A stretch of 64,000 nucleotides of DNA from positions 12,214,001 to 12,278,000 of the forward strand of contig JAVHKY010000029.1 of NCBI GenBank assembly GCA_035079385.1, read 5' to 3'. The notes beneath the pieces are model-generated. The model had not been told where the DNA came from and searched no databases. It was given only the letters and a program-made list of their open reading frames with translations. The position numbers were made by a program, and so were the translations under genes. Shown piece by piece: positions 45,801-54,359 of the stretch (position 1 is the stretch's first letter; each line of letters opens with the position of its first letter). Source of the stretch: Aspidiotus rigidus (taxonomy: Eukaryota; Arthropoda; Insecta; Hemiptera; Diaspididae).

Positions 45801-45832
45801 ATATAAGCGATGAAGCAAGTCAAACTCACCAT
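42803..45832 (-). CDS. RpL3: 60S ribosomal protein L3 (uL3)
   Basis: uL3 is a large-subunit protein next to the peptidyl-transferase centre. Eight coding exons join to 407 aa (human 403): 45,832-45,830 (ATG only), 45,657-45,465, 45,377-45,209, 44,874-44,739, 44,651-44,465, 44,275-44,073, 43,337-43,182 and 42,979-42,803. Exon 2 opens [19 protein letters not shown]. Later landmarks are [27 protein letters not shown]-like [57 protein letters not shown] with the histidine methylated in other species, [20 protein letters not shown], and the C-terminal KFGHGRFQT and [10 protein letters not shown]. The start fits exactly: ATG is split from TCT-CAT by an intron at GGTGAGT. Introns 3, 5 and 7 hold C/D snoRNAs and intron 6 holds a duplicated structured RNA. 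Confidence 0.97.
43059..43133 (-). ncRNA. C/D box snoRNA in RpL3 intron 7, 28S guide
   Basis: On the minus strand the ends TACATT and AATGTA form a 6-bp terminal stem. C box ATGATGA is at 43,126-43,120 and D box CTGA at 43,068-43,065. The bases before the D box, AATGATAGGA, are complementary to the conserved 28S stretch TCCTATCATT near its 3' part. By the box+5 rule the A in TCCTA would be methylated. Length is about 75 nt, normal for the class. The family name was not assigned. Confidence 0.8.
43412..43607 (-). ncRNA. H/ACA-like RNA, copy 1, in RpL3 intron 6
   Basis: Read on the minus strand, it begins near CTAGCGGGTCAGG, and TACTGTA pairs with TACAGTA. CTAGCG pairs with CGCTAG further on. 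The 3' hairpin uses CATAT/ATATG, TATTCCT/AGGAGTA and TAGTTTC/GAAACTG, and ends ATATG-AAAT-ACA-GAT, that is ACA three bases before the unit end. A clear H box (ANANNA) in a free hinge was not found. A second copy lies at 43,680-43,862. Confidence 0.55.
43680..43862 (-). ncRNA. H/ACA-like RNA, copy 2, in RpL3 intron 6
   Basis: Same design as copy 1 with paired changes: TACTGTG/CGCAGTA replaces TACTGTA/TACAGTA, CGTAT/ATACG replaces CATAT/ATATG, and TAGTTC/GAACTA replaces TAGTTTC/GAAACTG. It ends ATACG-ACTT-ACA-GTT. The outer CTAGCG/CGCTAG stem is weakened here (GCTCTAG). A further CAACTTACAGTTTATTG tail at about 43,876-43,892 hints at a third, eroded unit. Confidence 0.55.
44351..44425 (-). ncRNA. 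SNORD83-like C/D box snoRNA in RpL3 intron 5
   Basis: On the minus strand C box ATGATGA is at 44,420-44,414 and D box CTGA at 44,358-44,355, with a short ATCT/AGAT terminal stem. The guide directly before the D box is TGCTGCCTTCCTA, complementary to the conserved 18S stretch AGGAAGGCAGCA. The box+5 rule points to the second-block A in AAGGA. This is the guide type of human SNORD83A/B, which also lie in introns of RPL3 and target 18S A468. Same host and same guide make orthology likely. Confidence 0.85.
45077..45169 (-). ncRNA. C/D box snoRNA in RpL3 intron 3, 18S guide
   Basis: A perfect 11-bp terminal stem (CTTACGATATC with GATATCGTAAG) brackets C box ATGATGA (45,157-45,151) and D box CTGA (45,091-45,088). 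An internal ATGATG near 45,110 may be the C' box. The guide before the D box, AACTAGGGCGGT, matches the conserved 18S stretch ACCGCCCTAGTT. A second part, TTACGGTTAGAA, is complementary to the directly following 18S bases TTCTAACC(A/G)TAA. The two antisense parts thus grip neighbouring rRNA. Confidence 0.9.
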
Positions 45833-46549
45833 TATTGAAAAAGGAACGAAATTAATTCAAAAACACGTTCTGAGAGTTTTAAATTACTTTAAAAGTAATA
45901 ATTGAAACAAATTAAATTGAATAAAACCAGATACTAATTAGAACACCGACCATACGCCGCTTAGGCCACACACCTAAGGGAACCGAATGTACGAAATGAA
46001 ATCCGCTATTCTTGCTTCACAAGTTCGCTGAGAATTCGAAGGGATCTCATAGAAATAAATGAAAAATGGAGGATAAATTGAAATCGTGCCTTTGGAGGGA
46101 AGGTTACAGCACGTTACAGTTCGGTCACATACGCTAACGTCATGCGTCATGCATTACAATTGATCGACCATGATTGTTTGATGGGTGGTGCATGGGAAAT
46201 GTTACAAACCAGCCGATACCGAAAACTCTGAATGTTGAATATAGAGTGAAATCTCATATATGATATACGAACAAAAATTGAAATTACGTGTATAACCTTT
46301 TCTTCATTTTGGGCAGCAGAACTTTTTGAAATATTGAACCAGTAGGTACAAAAAGAAACTTGTGACACAATTTTTTTTAATCAAGACGTCATACAAGTTT
46401 AGTATTCTGAGTTCTGAGAAATAATTCTTTGACATTCCCTATTTTATCAGACGACCGCGTCCAGAGGGAAGATGCCGTTGTTTTTTGTATGGAACAATAC
46501 TACAAAATTCAACGTTGCACATAGATTAGTTTGTTGCGAGCATGGAACA
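45833..46549. other. RpL3 upstream region
   Basis: This should contain the RpL3 promoter and 5' UTR (minus strand). I could not fix a transcription start or a terminal-oligopyrimidine tract. The 73-codon ORF at 46,147-46,368 (-) has no domain. Confidence 0.4.
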
Positions 46550-46864
46550 TCATTGCGTCCAATTCTCCACCCAAGCTTTCCTAGCATTTTGCTGAAACGC
46601 TACAGTTTCGAGGCAATAGATAGTAATCGACGAAAAATATGAACCAGATTTATTAGCCGGCATTTTACCACTTTCAGACTTGAGAGCTTGTCCAAGTTTT
46701 TGATTTACATAATTGCTTAGTATTTCAACTCTACAACGGTTTGATACTAATCCGAAATAAAAATGTATCCACACTTTAATATACAAAGAGACGAATATGT
46801 TTCTTGTGTACGTGTTGTTACAATAATCGCACGTTTTTCGTACAAGCGACGAAAAATCGACCAA
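46550..46864 (-). CDS. Unrecognised ORF, possible terminal exon
   Basis: A 104-codon minus-strand ORF. Its second half (VEILSNYVNQKLGQALKSE, then ITIYCLETVAFQQNARKAW) looks amphipathic and protein-like, while the first half is less convincing. It could be a last exon starting after the acceptor TATTAAAG near 46,776. No domain was recognised, and no partner exon was found upstream before NUDT2. It may also be chance. Confidence 0.25.
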   Translation of the reverse strand: MVDFSSLVRKTCDYCNNTYTRNIFVSLYIKVWIHFYFGLVSNRCRVEILSNYVNQKLGQALKSESGKMPANKSGSYFSSITIYCLETVAFQQNARKAWVENWTQ

Positions 46865-47768
46865 AGGATGTATTTCTTACTTATCAAGAACAGAAGAACT
46901 GAACCCAATATTTTAAAGAACAACGACGATTTTTAATTCGCTGCATCCGCTTTTACGGTTGTACAGCCACCTTCGATCGAAAAGGTGACGTGAAAATAGG
47001 ACGACAAACAGTGAATAATTATGTGAAACATTTACTACTCCCGAGTCAGTCGGTTGGTCTGTACTCTTTAATGAAAGCATATAAATAGATAATTGGAAAT
47101 TAAGAATTCAAAGAGTTTTGAGAAATATTTTAAACAGCTAAAAAAGAAAGTACCCAGAAGCGCGTGAAAAAATCCAACCAGACTTCAAGGAGACCAACCA
47201 GGACTCAAAGAAACTATGGGTGTACTCTCAGCTTTAGTTACGCAAGATTCCGGGGTAACTGTTCTTAAAAGAAAATTACAAAAACGATTTACGAAAGCAA
47301 GTCGAGCTTCCAAAGATAAAAAAAAAATTGAGAAAAATTATTCGATTCTACAATTAAAATAAAATAAATTTGGAAGAAAGATTCCCATTCTCTACCATCG
47401 CCTCATCCTCTGCCAATACTTTTACCCTAAGCACTGTCTTTTCAGGAAGCTCATCTTTCGAAATGTGCAACTGGAGTCGGTAATATAGCTTACAGTATAC
47501 AGACCTATGTGTTCACAAGGAGTAAGAAGGTAAAACATGAAAAAATTCCGACGTTCGTGTTTCATAAGTATATTTTTAGGAATTGAAGGCGACTCGTAAG
47601 ACGCGATTTCTAATTTACGGTAACAATTATCACCCGTATCTCTAAGTGTTGCTCCAAAGAAAAATGGGTTGAGTAATAAATTCATGTAGTGAATTTGTAT
47701 CCAATCCTTTGTACCTTTTTCCCCCTTCTCTTTCTCACATAGTCAGTTATTCTAGGAAAGAAGTGCTA
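46865..47768. other. Spacer between the unrecognised ORF and NUDT2
   Basis: No recognised exon. The minus-strand ORF at 47,422-47,685 shows no domain. Downstream signals of NUDT2 (minus strand) would lie at the right edge. Confidence 0.35.
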
Positions 47769-48373
47769 CTATTTTTCGAATAAAAAGCTATGAACATCCG
47801 AAAGTATATCTTTCAATGCATCATACTCAGCTATTTTGAACGCTTCTTCGAATAAAACCCACTTAAAATTATCGTGTTCCTTGGACAGTCTTATCGGTTT
47901 TTGCGGGTCTTTCAGCTCAGCTATCCAGTACGTGATATTTCTTTCTTCATTTTTCCCCTTCAACAAATACTGAAACAATTGAATTTCCCGTAAGAAGGAA
48001 TAGTAATTAATTATTCTTTCGTAGATATTTGTACAAAAAAAAAAATTTCTACCGTCAATTCTTTCTCAAATCCTGGTGCTATTCGAACATCGTCTTCTTT
48101 GAGTCCAGTTTCTTCATAAAGCTCTCGAAGAGCCGCCTGATTCGAACTTTCTCCCGCATCAACGTGACCTTGAAGCAAATCAATCGAAAATAATGTTGTT
48201 GTGATGAGAATGTATCAGAAGATTTAGAAACGAAAGACTAAAGAAATTAAAAAGTTGATCGAACCTTTAGGCGGTGACCAATGATAGGCGCCTTTTGACT
48301 TGTGTAAGAGCAAGTACTCGATTGTATCGTTAATTTTTCGATATAAGATGAATCCAGCTGTGCGTACCCCCAT
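47769..48373 (-). CDS. NUDT2: Bis(5'-nucleosyl)-tetraphosphatase, Nudix hydrolase
   Basis: NUDT2 cleaves Ap4A to ATP and AMP in the cytosol and nucleus. Three exons join to 141 aa (human 147): 48,373-48,265, 48,168-48,053 and 47,969-47,769. The start reads MGVRTAGFILYRKIND, then AYHWSPPKG. The Nudix box spans the first junction and exon 2: GHVDAGESSNQAALRELYEE followed by TGL, with all G-x5-E-x7-RE-x2-EE-x-G positions present. Exon 3 has ITYWIAELKDPQKPIRLS and EHDNFKWVLFEEA, the family's H-x-(A/N)-x-(R/K)-W region. Phases are consistent and borders are GT-AG. An upstream in-frame methionine (48,429) is less likely because family members begin near MGVRTAGF. Confidence 0.93.
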
Positions 48374-49401
48374 GGCAATTTACACGTAAAATCAAATACA
48401 CAAAATATTCGCGTTTCTGAAAATTTCATTACGAATGAGGCTTCTAGTTGTTTTGAAACAAATCAGAATTGCAAAATATTTTTAGGTACAGTCATGACTC
48501 ACCTCTTAATTAGTAGACTGATGAACCGATAAGTTGGTAAAAAACAAAGATAACAAAGCTGACGTAGGTAACATTGAAACCATGAATAATCAAACAAGGA
48601 AGCGTTCGCCGAGGAGAAACTTCTCCACACCGGGTCTTTCATTTAGTGCAAATACACAACTCATATTTCACAGGATACTGATTCTTTATCGTTCTCTACC
48701 AATGAACCATTTCACCATTAATGAGCCGTTCAACCAAAGATATACTAAATTTCGGAAAATGAAAGATCAACAGGAGGGTATAGGTATACCTACTCATCTC
48801 AAAGAGAACTCTGGACTGCAATGAAATTTATTCCAGTTGTTCTCTACGTGATTTTTAGTTTTTCGAGGATCAACTGACTTCCTGAAAGAAACTGAAAGGC
48901 TCTTATTGCTGAACAAAATTAATATTTTGTGCTGTTTCGACATTTTCGTTCTATCACTTATCAGGTGAGATTATCATTTCTATCACTCAGTTCACTCGGT
49001 ACCGTGCTCGGTACTCTACATGGGCGACGCTAGCAAATCTCTGGATGATGCACCACCCTACATAGAATCACCATACCGATCAGCAAAATAGTTCATCAGA
49101 ACGAGTTGAGTTGCCACTCGAAACACTAATTTCCTTGATTTATTTAATTAGAATCGTGACTATTTGAAAATGAGTCCCAAGTCACCGAAGCCGGGGAGCC
49201 AAAAAAGTTACCCAAATCCTCAAGTTATTATTATCACACGTCGTTGTGTCCCATGCATTAAATTATACGACTGAAATTTAATTATTGAGTAAATAATAAT
49301 TAAAATCATCCTTAGTCCGTTGATGCGTTCAGATCTTAAAGAAAATATATACATTCGAAAACGTTCATTCGGCTTTTGAATTTCAGGATTCTTAATACAA
49401 A
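48374..49401. other. NUDT2-RpS19 interval with one unassigned ORF
   Basis: The two genes diverge across this interval. A plus-strand ORF at 48,534-48,824 (96 codons) starts basic (MNNQTRKRSPRRNFSTPGLS from 48,582) but has no recognised domain. RpS19 probably has a 5' UTR exon here, because TTGAATTTCAG just before 49,387 looks like an acceptor. Confidence 0.4.
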
Positions 49402-50437
49402 ATGACAGCCACTGCTTCGGTTACGTTGAAAGACGTGGATCAACACGACTTCGTGACAGCTTTTTCGGCATTTCTCAAAAAGTAAGTTGAACTTTCTTCG
49501 TTGAGTGAGTGATCTTTCATTTGTTGTTGAAAATACCACCTTTTCTATCATAGGACTGGTAAAATCGAGGTACCTGACTGGGTAGACCTAGTGAAGAGTG
49601 CCAAATTCAAGGAATTGGCTCCTTACGACGCCGATTGGTTCTACACAAGATGTGCCGCAATCTTGAGACATATTTACTTCCGTGCGCCTGTTGGAGTTGG
49701 AACCGTAACTAAAATCTTCGGAGGTTTGTTATTTTTCTAATCATTTCCATGTAGTTGAGAATTTGGCGATAGTTGTCTCTTCAGCATGTATTCTCAGTTA
49801 TGAAAATAACGAGTCATGAAAGGATACTCAATTTAAAAAAAAATTAAGTATTTCTGTTCATATGAAATTAAGAACTTTCGCTTTATTTATGAAATTGGAA
49901 GTACGTTCCCAACCATGAGACGTGTTGGAAAAACTTGGCCCTATCGTCAAGTTATCAGTGTGCTGGAGCAGGTGAAGCCATGGAATTTCGAATCACACGG
50001 ACAAAGAACAGTCCGTTCGAAAATACTCAATCTTGAAGGACCGTTTGGTCTACGCTTATATCATTTTCGATAGAAATCGTTTCTCAGTTCTCATTTTGTC
50101 ATGGTGACTTTTTTCGCATTTCAACCGTGTAAAGAAAAATGGCGTATATGTTACGCAAGAGTAATCATTTCTGAAGTCAAAATTTCAATTTTCAGGACGT
50201 AAACGAAATGGCGTGCGACCGAGTCACTACTGTAGAAGTTCCGGTAGCGTAGCGCGTAAAGCTTTACAAGCATTAGAAAATTTGAAACTTATCGAGAAAG
50301 TACCAGACAACCGTGGTCGAAGAATAACAGCACAGGGAAGACGAGATGTTGACCGTATTGCCGCTCAAATAAAAGTCGACGCGAAGAAAAAGTTACTTCT
50401 AGCTAAAGTACAACAAGCCGGAATCACGATTCAATGA
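49402..50437 (+). CDS. RpS19: 40S ribosomal protein S19 (eS19)
   Basis: eS19 is a small-subunit protein needed for 18S 3'-end maturation; its human orthologue is mutated in Diamond-Blackfan anaemia. Three coding exons join to 163 aa: 49,402-49,481, 49,554-49,723 and 50,196-50,437. Landmarks are [59 protein letters not shown], the [19 protein letters not shown] segment, and [10 protein letters not shown] near the end. It is somewhat longer than the human protein (145 aa) because of the C-terminal tail. A polyadenylation signal AATAAA is at 50,495-50,500. It converges with PICK1. Confidence 0.96.
49920..50075 (+). ncRNA. Candidate structured RNA in RpS19 intron 2
   Basis: Within the 472-nt intron several stems follow each other: AACTTG/CAAGTT near 49,933, a longer hairpin TTCGAA...CGGAC/GTCCG-TTCGAA near 49,986-50,021, and GGACC/GGTC(T) near 50,039. 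Ribosomal protein introns often host snoRNAs, but no clear box motifs with correct spacing were found. The reading frame that crosses it (52 codons) is probably chance. Confidence 0.3.
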
Positions 50438-50494
50438 TGAACGGATTTCTTTTCTTTTATATCAACTATTCATAATACATGTTAGGTTCTACGA

Positions 50495-50500
50495 AATAAA
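50495..50500 (+). terminator. RpS19 polyadenylation signal
   Basis: AATAAA stands 58 bases after the RpS19 stop codon, in the 141-bp gap before the convergent PICK1 stop. Confidence 0.75.
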
Positions 50501-50577
50501 GGAACCGTGTAAGAATCTTGGTGTCAGTTTCTCGTAAGAGTGAATGATGATCGAAAGACTTTTGAAAGCTTAAGATA

Positions 50578-50583
50578 TTTATT
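50578..50583 (-). terminator. AATAAA overlapping the PICK1 stop codon
   Basis: Read on the minus strand, ACA-AAA-TAA-A contains AATAAA across the stop codon, so the signal and stop share bases. If used, the PICK1 3' UTR would be very short and would keep the convergent transcripts apart. Confidence 0.45.
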
Positions 50584-53500
50584 TTGTATCATTTGTGCAA
50601 AACCATTGAGAATTATTGGTACATTCGCTGCTAACTTCACCGGTAAGAAAATCGGACTTGATTTCGGGAACTTGGGAGGATAGCTGAGTCTCGAATGATA
50701 CAAAATCGGCGAATGATTCGTCAGGAGATTTCTGAACAGATTCCTCTCCATCAAGACCAAGGTCCTTCAGTTCAGCGAGAATACCATCCTCGCCGATTTC
50801 AACGGCTTCGCTTAAAAAAGGTACGTCTGGAATGAGTGTGTTTTCCTGTGAGTTTGGAATGTCTTCGGTTTCGTCCTCGAATGTACTCTACAATGAAGGT
50901 ATACACGTTTATTACGAATGTAAAAAAAATGTGGGCAACTGATCGTCTAATAATTTATATGGGTCGTAAACTAACTTGCATGAGGGCTTCATCGTACTCT
51001 AATGCACTTTTAGCCAAGTCCACTTCAATGGGGAATAATTTATTTTCGTTGAGTAACTCGACAATCTGAGTGTGATAATAAGCGAGATTGGCGACAAATC
51101 TTTGTAACTGCCATACAACATCTTGGATGTGTTTATTATCAAGTAATTCCAGTTTCACGAGAACGTCAGAACGTAATTGTGCGAACCGCGCTCGAGCGTC
51201 TTGTCGACAACGTAATATCAGCCTGAAAATATTTATGACCATAAAAGAGACAAGAAATGAGAACTAAATTGTACGAAATGAGGTAGATATCCTCGGAGGT
51301 AAAAATTTTATTCTCCATGAGATGAAAAAATCACATCCTCTCATTCCCGCTTTTCCAATCGAAACTAACTAATTGACCCACGTGTGATACAATACAAACC
51401 TGTACTCATAGTTCCCTGTATCCACGCGATAGAGTATTTCTTGTAGACTAGCGTAACCTAATTCTTCGTCATCCATTTCTTTCACTTTGAGACAGTACGA
51501 TAAATATTCGAATTTTGCGTCCGCGTACTTCTGTATAGTCAGCTTAGTATCTGGAATGGCTTTGGTGAGGTACGTTCCCAGATCAGAAAGAACCTAAGCA
51601 CGATAGAAACAATGCAGTAACGTCATAATTACTAAAACATCTCAATAATAGTTGACTTACTGGTTTGATGGTTTTGATAGTTTGGATGCCTAATTTTTCC
51701 ATTTTCCTATGGTAATCTCCAAACTGAGTGAAAACTTCGCATGCTTGAGGGTAAGGATCACGCACACCGATTGTCGCAAAGCAATCTCCAAAAGCTATTT
51801 TTATAACAGGTGAAACTGAAATCTCATCACATAATTCAAAAACGGATTCTTTTTTATAAGTGAGGCCGTACCTTTATAAACTTTCAGCAGGGCATAAAAT
51901 GACTTCATAACTCGGGTCGCATGATCAACAAGGCCACGATATGTAGTTTCAATATTTTCCAATTCCTTCAATTTCTGTACCAGGGCGTCGTTACACAAAA
52001 TGGCACGAGATAGACCCAAGGCGTCGGCTGTTTCTGTACTCATGTGCTCAACTAAGCGATGTTTTACTTTTTTCAAAATGATATCCAACGATTTTCCTTG
52101 TTGAGGATCGGCGTGAAGTTTATTATAGGCGATATTTACTTCTTTCTTCATGAAAAAGGCAAACAATATTTTCTTCAAACTTGATATATAATTTCATTTT
52201 GTTGAGCAGTCTACAGTATCGTGGATGTGTATTTATATTTGTACGCCCAGAATGCAAAATTCAAGATAAGAAATAGCGTTTCAAGAAAAAAATTTCTATT
52301 CCATTCGAATGATTCGTAAAATTTTGTGCTTGATAGGAAAATAAAGGAGAGTCTTTTTTCGTGGAAAAATACTAATTAATAAAAAATTTGTTTCGCTTTC
52401 TTTCACATTTAGTACGGTAAAAATACAAAATATTTTTATTTATTTTATTTTCAAATACTGTTCAACAGTTCGACGGGCTAATTACGGTTATAATTCCTCC
52501 AAGAATATTTTTTGTTTACGAGTTTCCCAGTCCTTTCCAGACGTGCGAAAAAAAAAATCGACAATGACACTCATTATCAACTGATCAAACATTGAGAATA
52601 TTCTTTTGAGATTTATTACGTTCGTAAAAAAGTAAACGACTTTTCCTCCACCCAAGAAGCAATTATTTACGAATCAGTGGAATGAATCATAATACGAATA
52701 AAAAAATTTATTTCGAGAAAAAAAGGTATAGACTTTAGAATTCAGTTTCATTGTACAATATATACAATTTTCAAAAAATTATTTCGGAACCCTATTGAAT
52801 TTTCATGAACTTACGTCACAATTTTGTATCATCTTAGCCACTTCAACTTTTGTTTTTCCTTTGACAGTTTGTCCATTAATGCCGATGATTTCATCACCAC
52901 TTTGCAAAATTCCATCTTTGGCGACCGGTGAATTATCGAAAATCTGAAATACGGATAATGAGTAGATACGGAACGAACGAAATACGTGTAATAGTTTCTG
53001 ACCGTTGGAAATGTTAATAGCAAAATGGAAGAAAGTAGTACAATAATGAAGTTAATTGTACCTGAACGATATACAAGCAAGGACAATAAGGAGCTCCTCC
53101 ACCAATACTAATACCGATTAAGTTGTTACTGTCCTTTTTAATTGTAACATTACCCGATGTTACTTTCATGCCCCTACAAATTACGAGCCGGGTTTTAATA
53201 ATAAAATTGAACATACGAAAATGTAAAAAAATTACTAAATTCTTATGACCAGCGTGTATAACTACTACAATAGAAAGCGGAAGATTAACCTACGTCCATT
53301 TATTCATTGTGGTATTCGCTTCATCAAAGTTTTCCTCCAAGGAAGAATATTTGATAAGCGGGAAGTCGTACTTTCGATACAACGTCGACGACATAGTATA
53401 AGAGGAATACGACCAAGCATGTGAGCTAATTATTCGTAGAATAGTTTAAAGCATGTTATGAAAATATTATAGAGTTAACAGAGAGAAAAGCAAGCAATGA

Positions 53501-53726
53501 AAACTTCACAAATAAATATAGGAAAAGTAAATAATGAATAATGGATTAAACATATGGTGTACTCAGGTGTACTGAAACGAATGCAATATCATGCGATAAA
53601 AAAATATGAACTACAATCTTCACTATGAGCGATAGATATTGAAGTGAATATAAAGATTTATTAATTAATCATAATAATTTAAGCTTACATTTTATCCTCT
53701 TCGAAATACTCGTCAGCCCAGTCCAT
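50579..53726 (-). CDS. PICK1: PICK1, PDZ-BAR (arfaptin-homology) protein
   Basis: PICK1 binds C-termini of receptors such as AMPA-type subunits and PKC alpha through its PDZ domain and bends membranes with its BAR/arfaptin-homology domain. Eight exons join to 478 aa (human 415): 53,726-53,689, 53,173-53,062, 52,943-52,815, 52,145-51,872, 51,794-51,661, 51,593-51,400, 51,222-50,976 and 50,887-50,579. The start is MDWADEYFEEDKMGMKVTSG. The PDZ domain shows NLIGISIGGGAPYCPCLYIV, DNSPVAKDGILQSGDEI and TKVEVAKMIQ. The BAR part starts KSLDIILKKVKHRLVEHMS, continues TADALGLSRAILCND and IGVRDPYPQACEVF, and ends HIQDVVWQLQRFVANLAYY with FPIEVDLAKSALEYDE. The C-terminal tail is acidic, as in the family, but longer. 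NOL8 diverges from its 5' end. Confidence 0.96.
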
Positions 53727-54359
53727 ATTGTGGACGTGTAGCTGGGAGGAAGCGTAGAAGTTAGAAATAATATCGAAAACTATTTATCAAACTGGCTGGA
53801 AATGAAGAGACAAACTGGAAAAACAGTTTTCTCAGATATTGAGTTTTACTACAACCATTTAATTAGAAGTATTCGCTCATCATTTAAGCATTAAGCATGA
53901 GCCTCTCTAAAAGATTTATGAGCGTTCGTTGTGGTCTAGGGTCTACGTCTGTTTAGGTCTGTTTACATTATATCGAAAAGTTCGAAATTGACATGTTTGC
54001 GCTCGCGCGGACGTGATGATAAGAATTTTAGGCCTTCTCCGCGTTCGTACGAGATTCATTTTCATTGGCTGAATATTGGGTGTCATATCCGAGATAACGA
54101 TTAAGAGAAAAATATCTCCCTCAGGATTACAGAGCGCCCATTTCTCTTGATTATTATGCACGAGAGAGACTTACTTATTGTGCGATGGTGGCGCGCCGAA
54201 GTCGCGTAGTTTCCACATGAGTTACGATATTATCACTGAAATTAAAAGATTGAATATCCTTGAAAATAATGCGGCATGAGACGAACCTGTAGTATCTGTA
54301 GTTAAGTGAATCGAGTCGACAATTTATTGAATTCTTGAAAGTAATGTTACGATACCTTC
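53727..54359. promoter_or_regulatory. Divergent promoter interval PICK1/NOL8
   Basis: The 633 bases lie between the start codons of two genes on opposite strands. Core elements were not identified with certainty. The CG-richer part around 54,000-54,025 and 54,190-54,210 (GTGGCGCGCCGAAGTCGCG) is a plausible shared promoter. Minus-strand ORF 53,943-54,161 has no domain. Confidence 0.5.
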
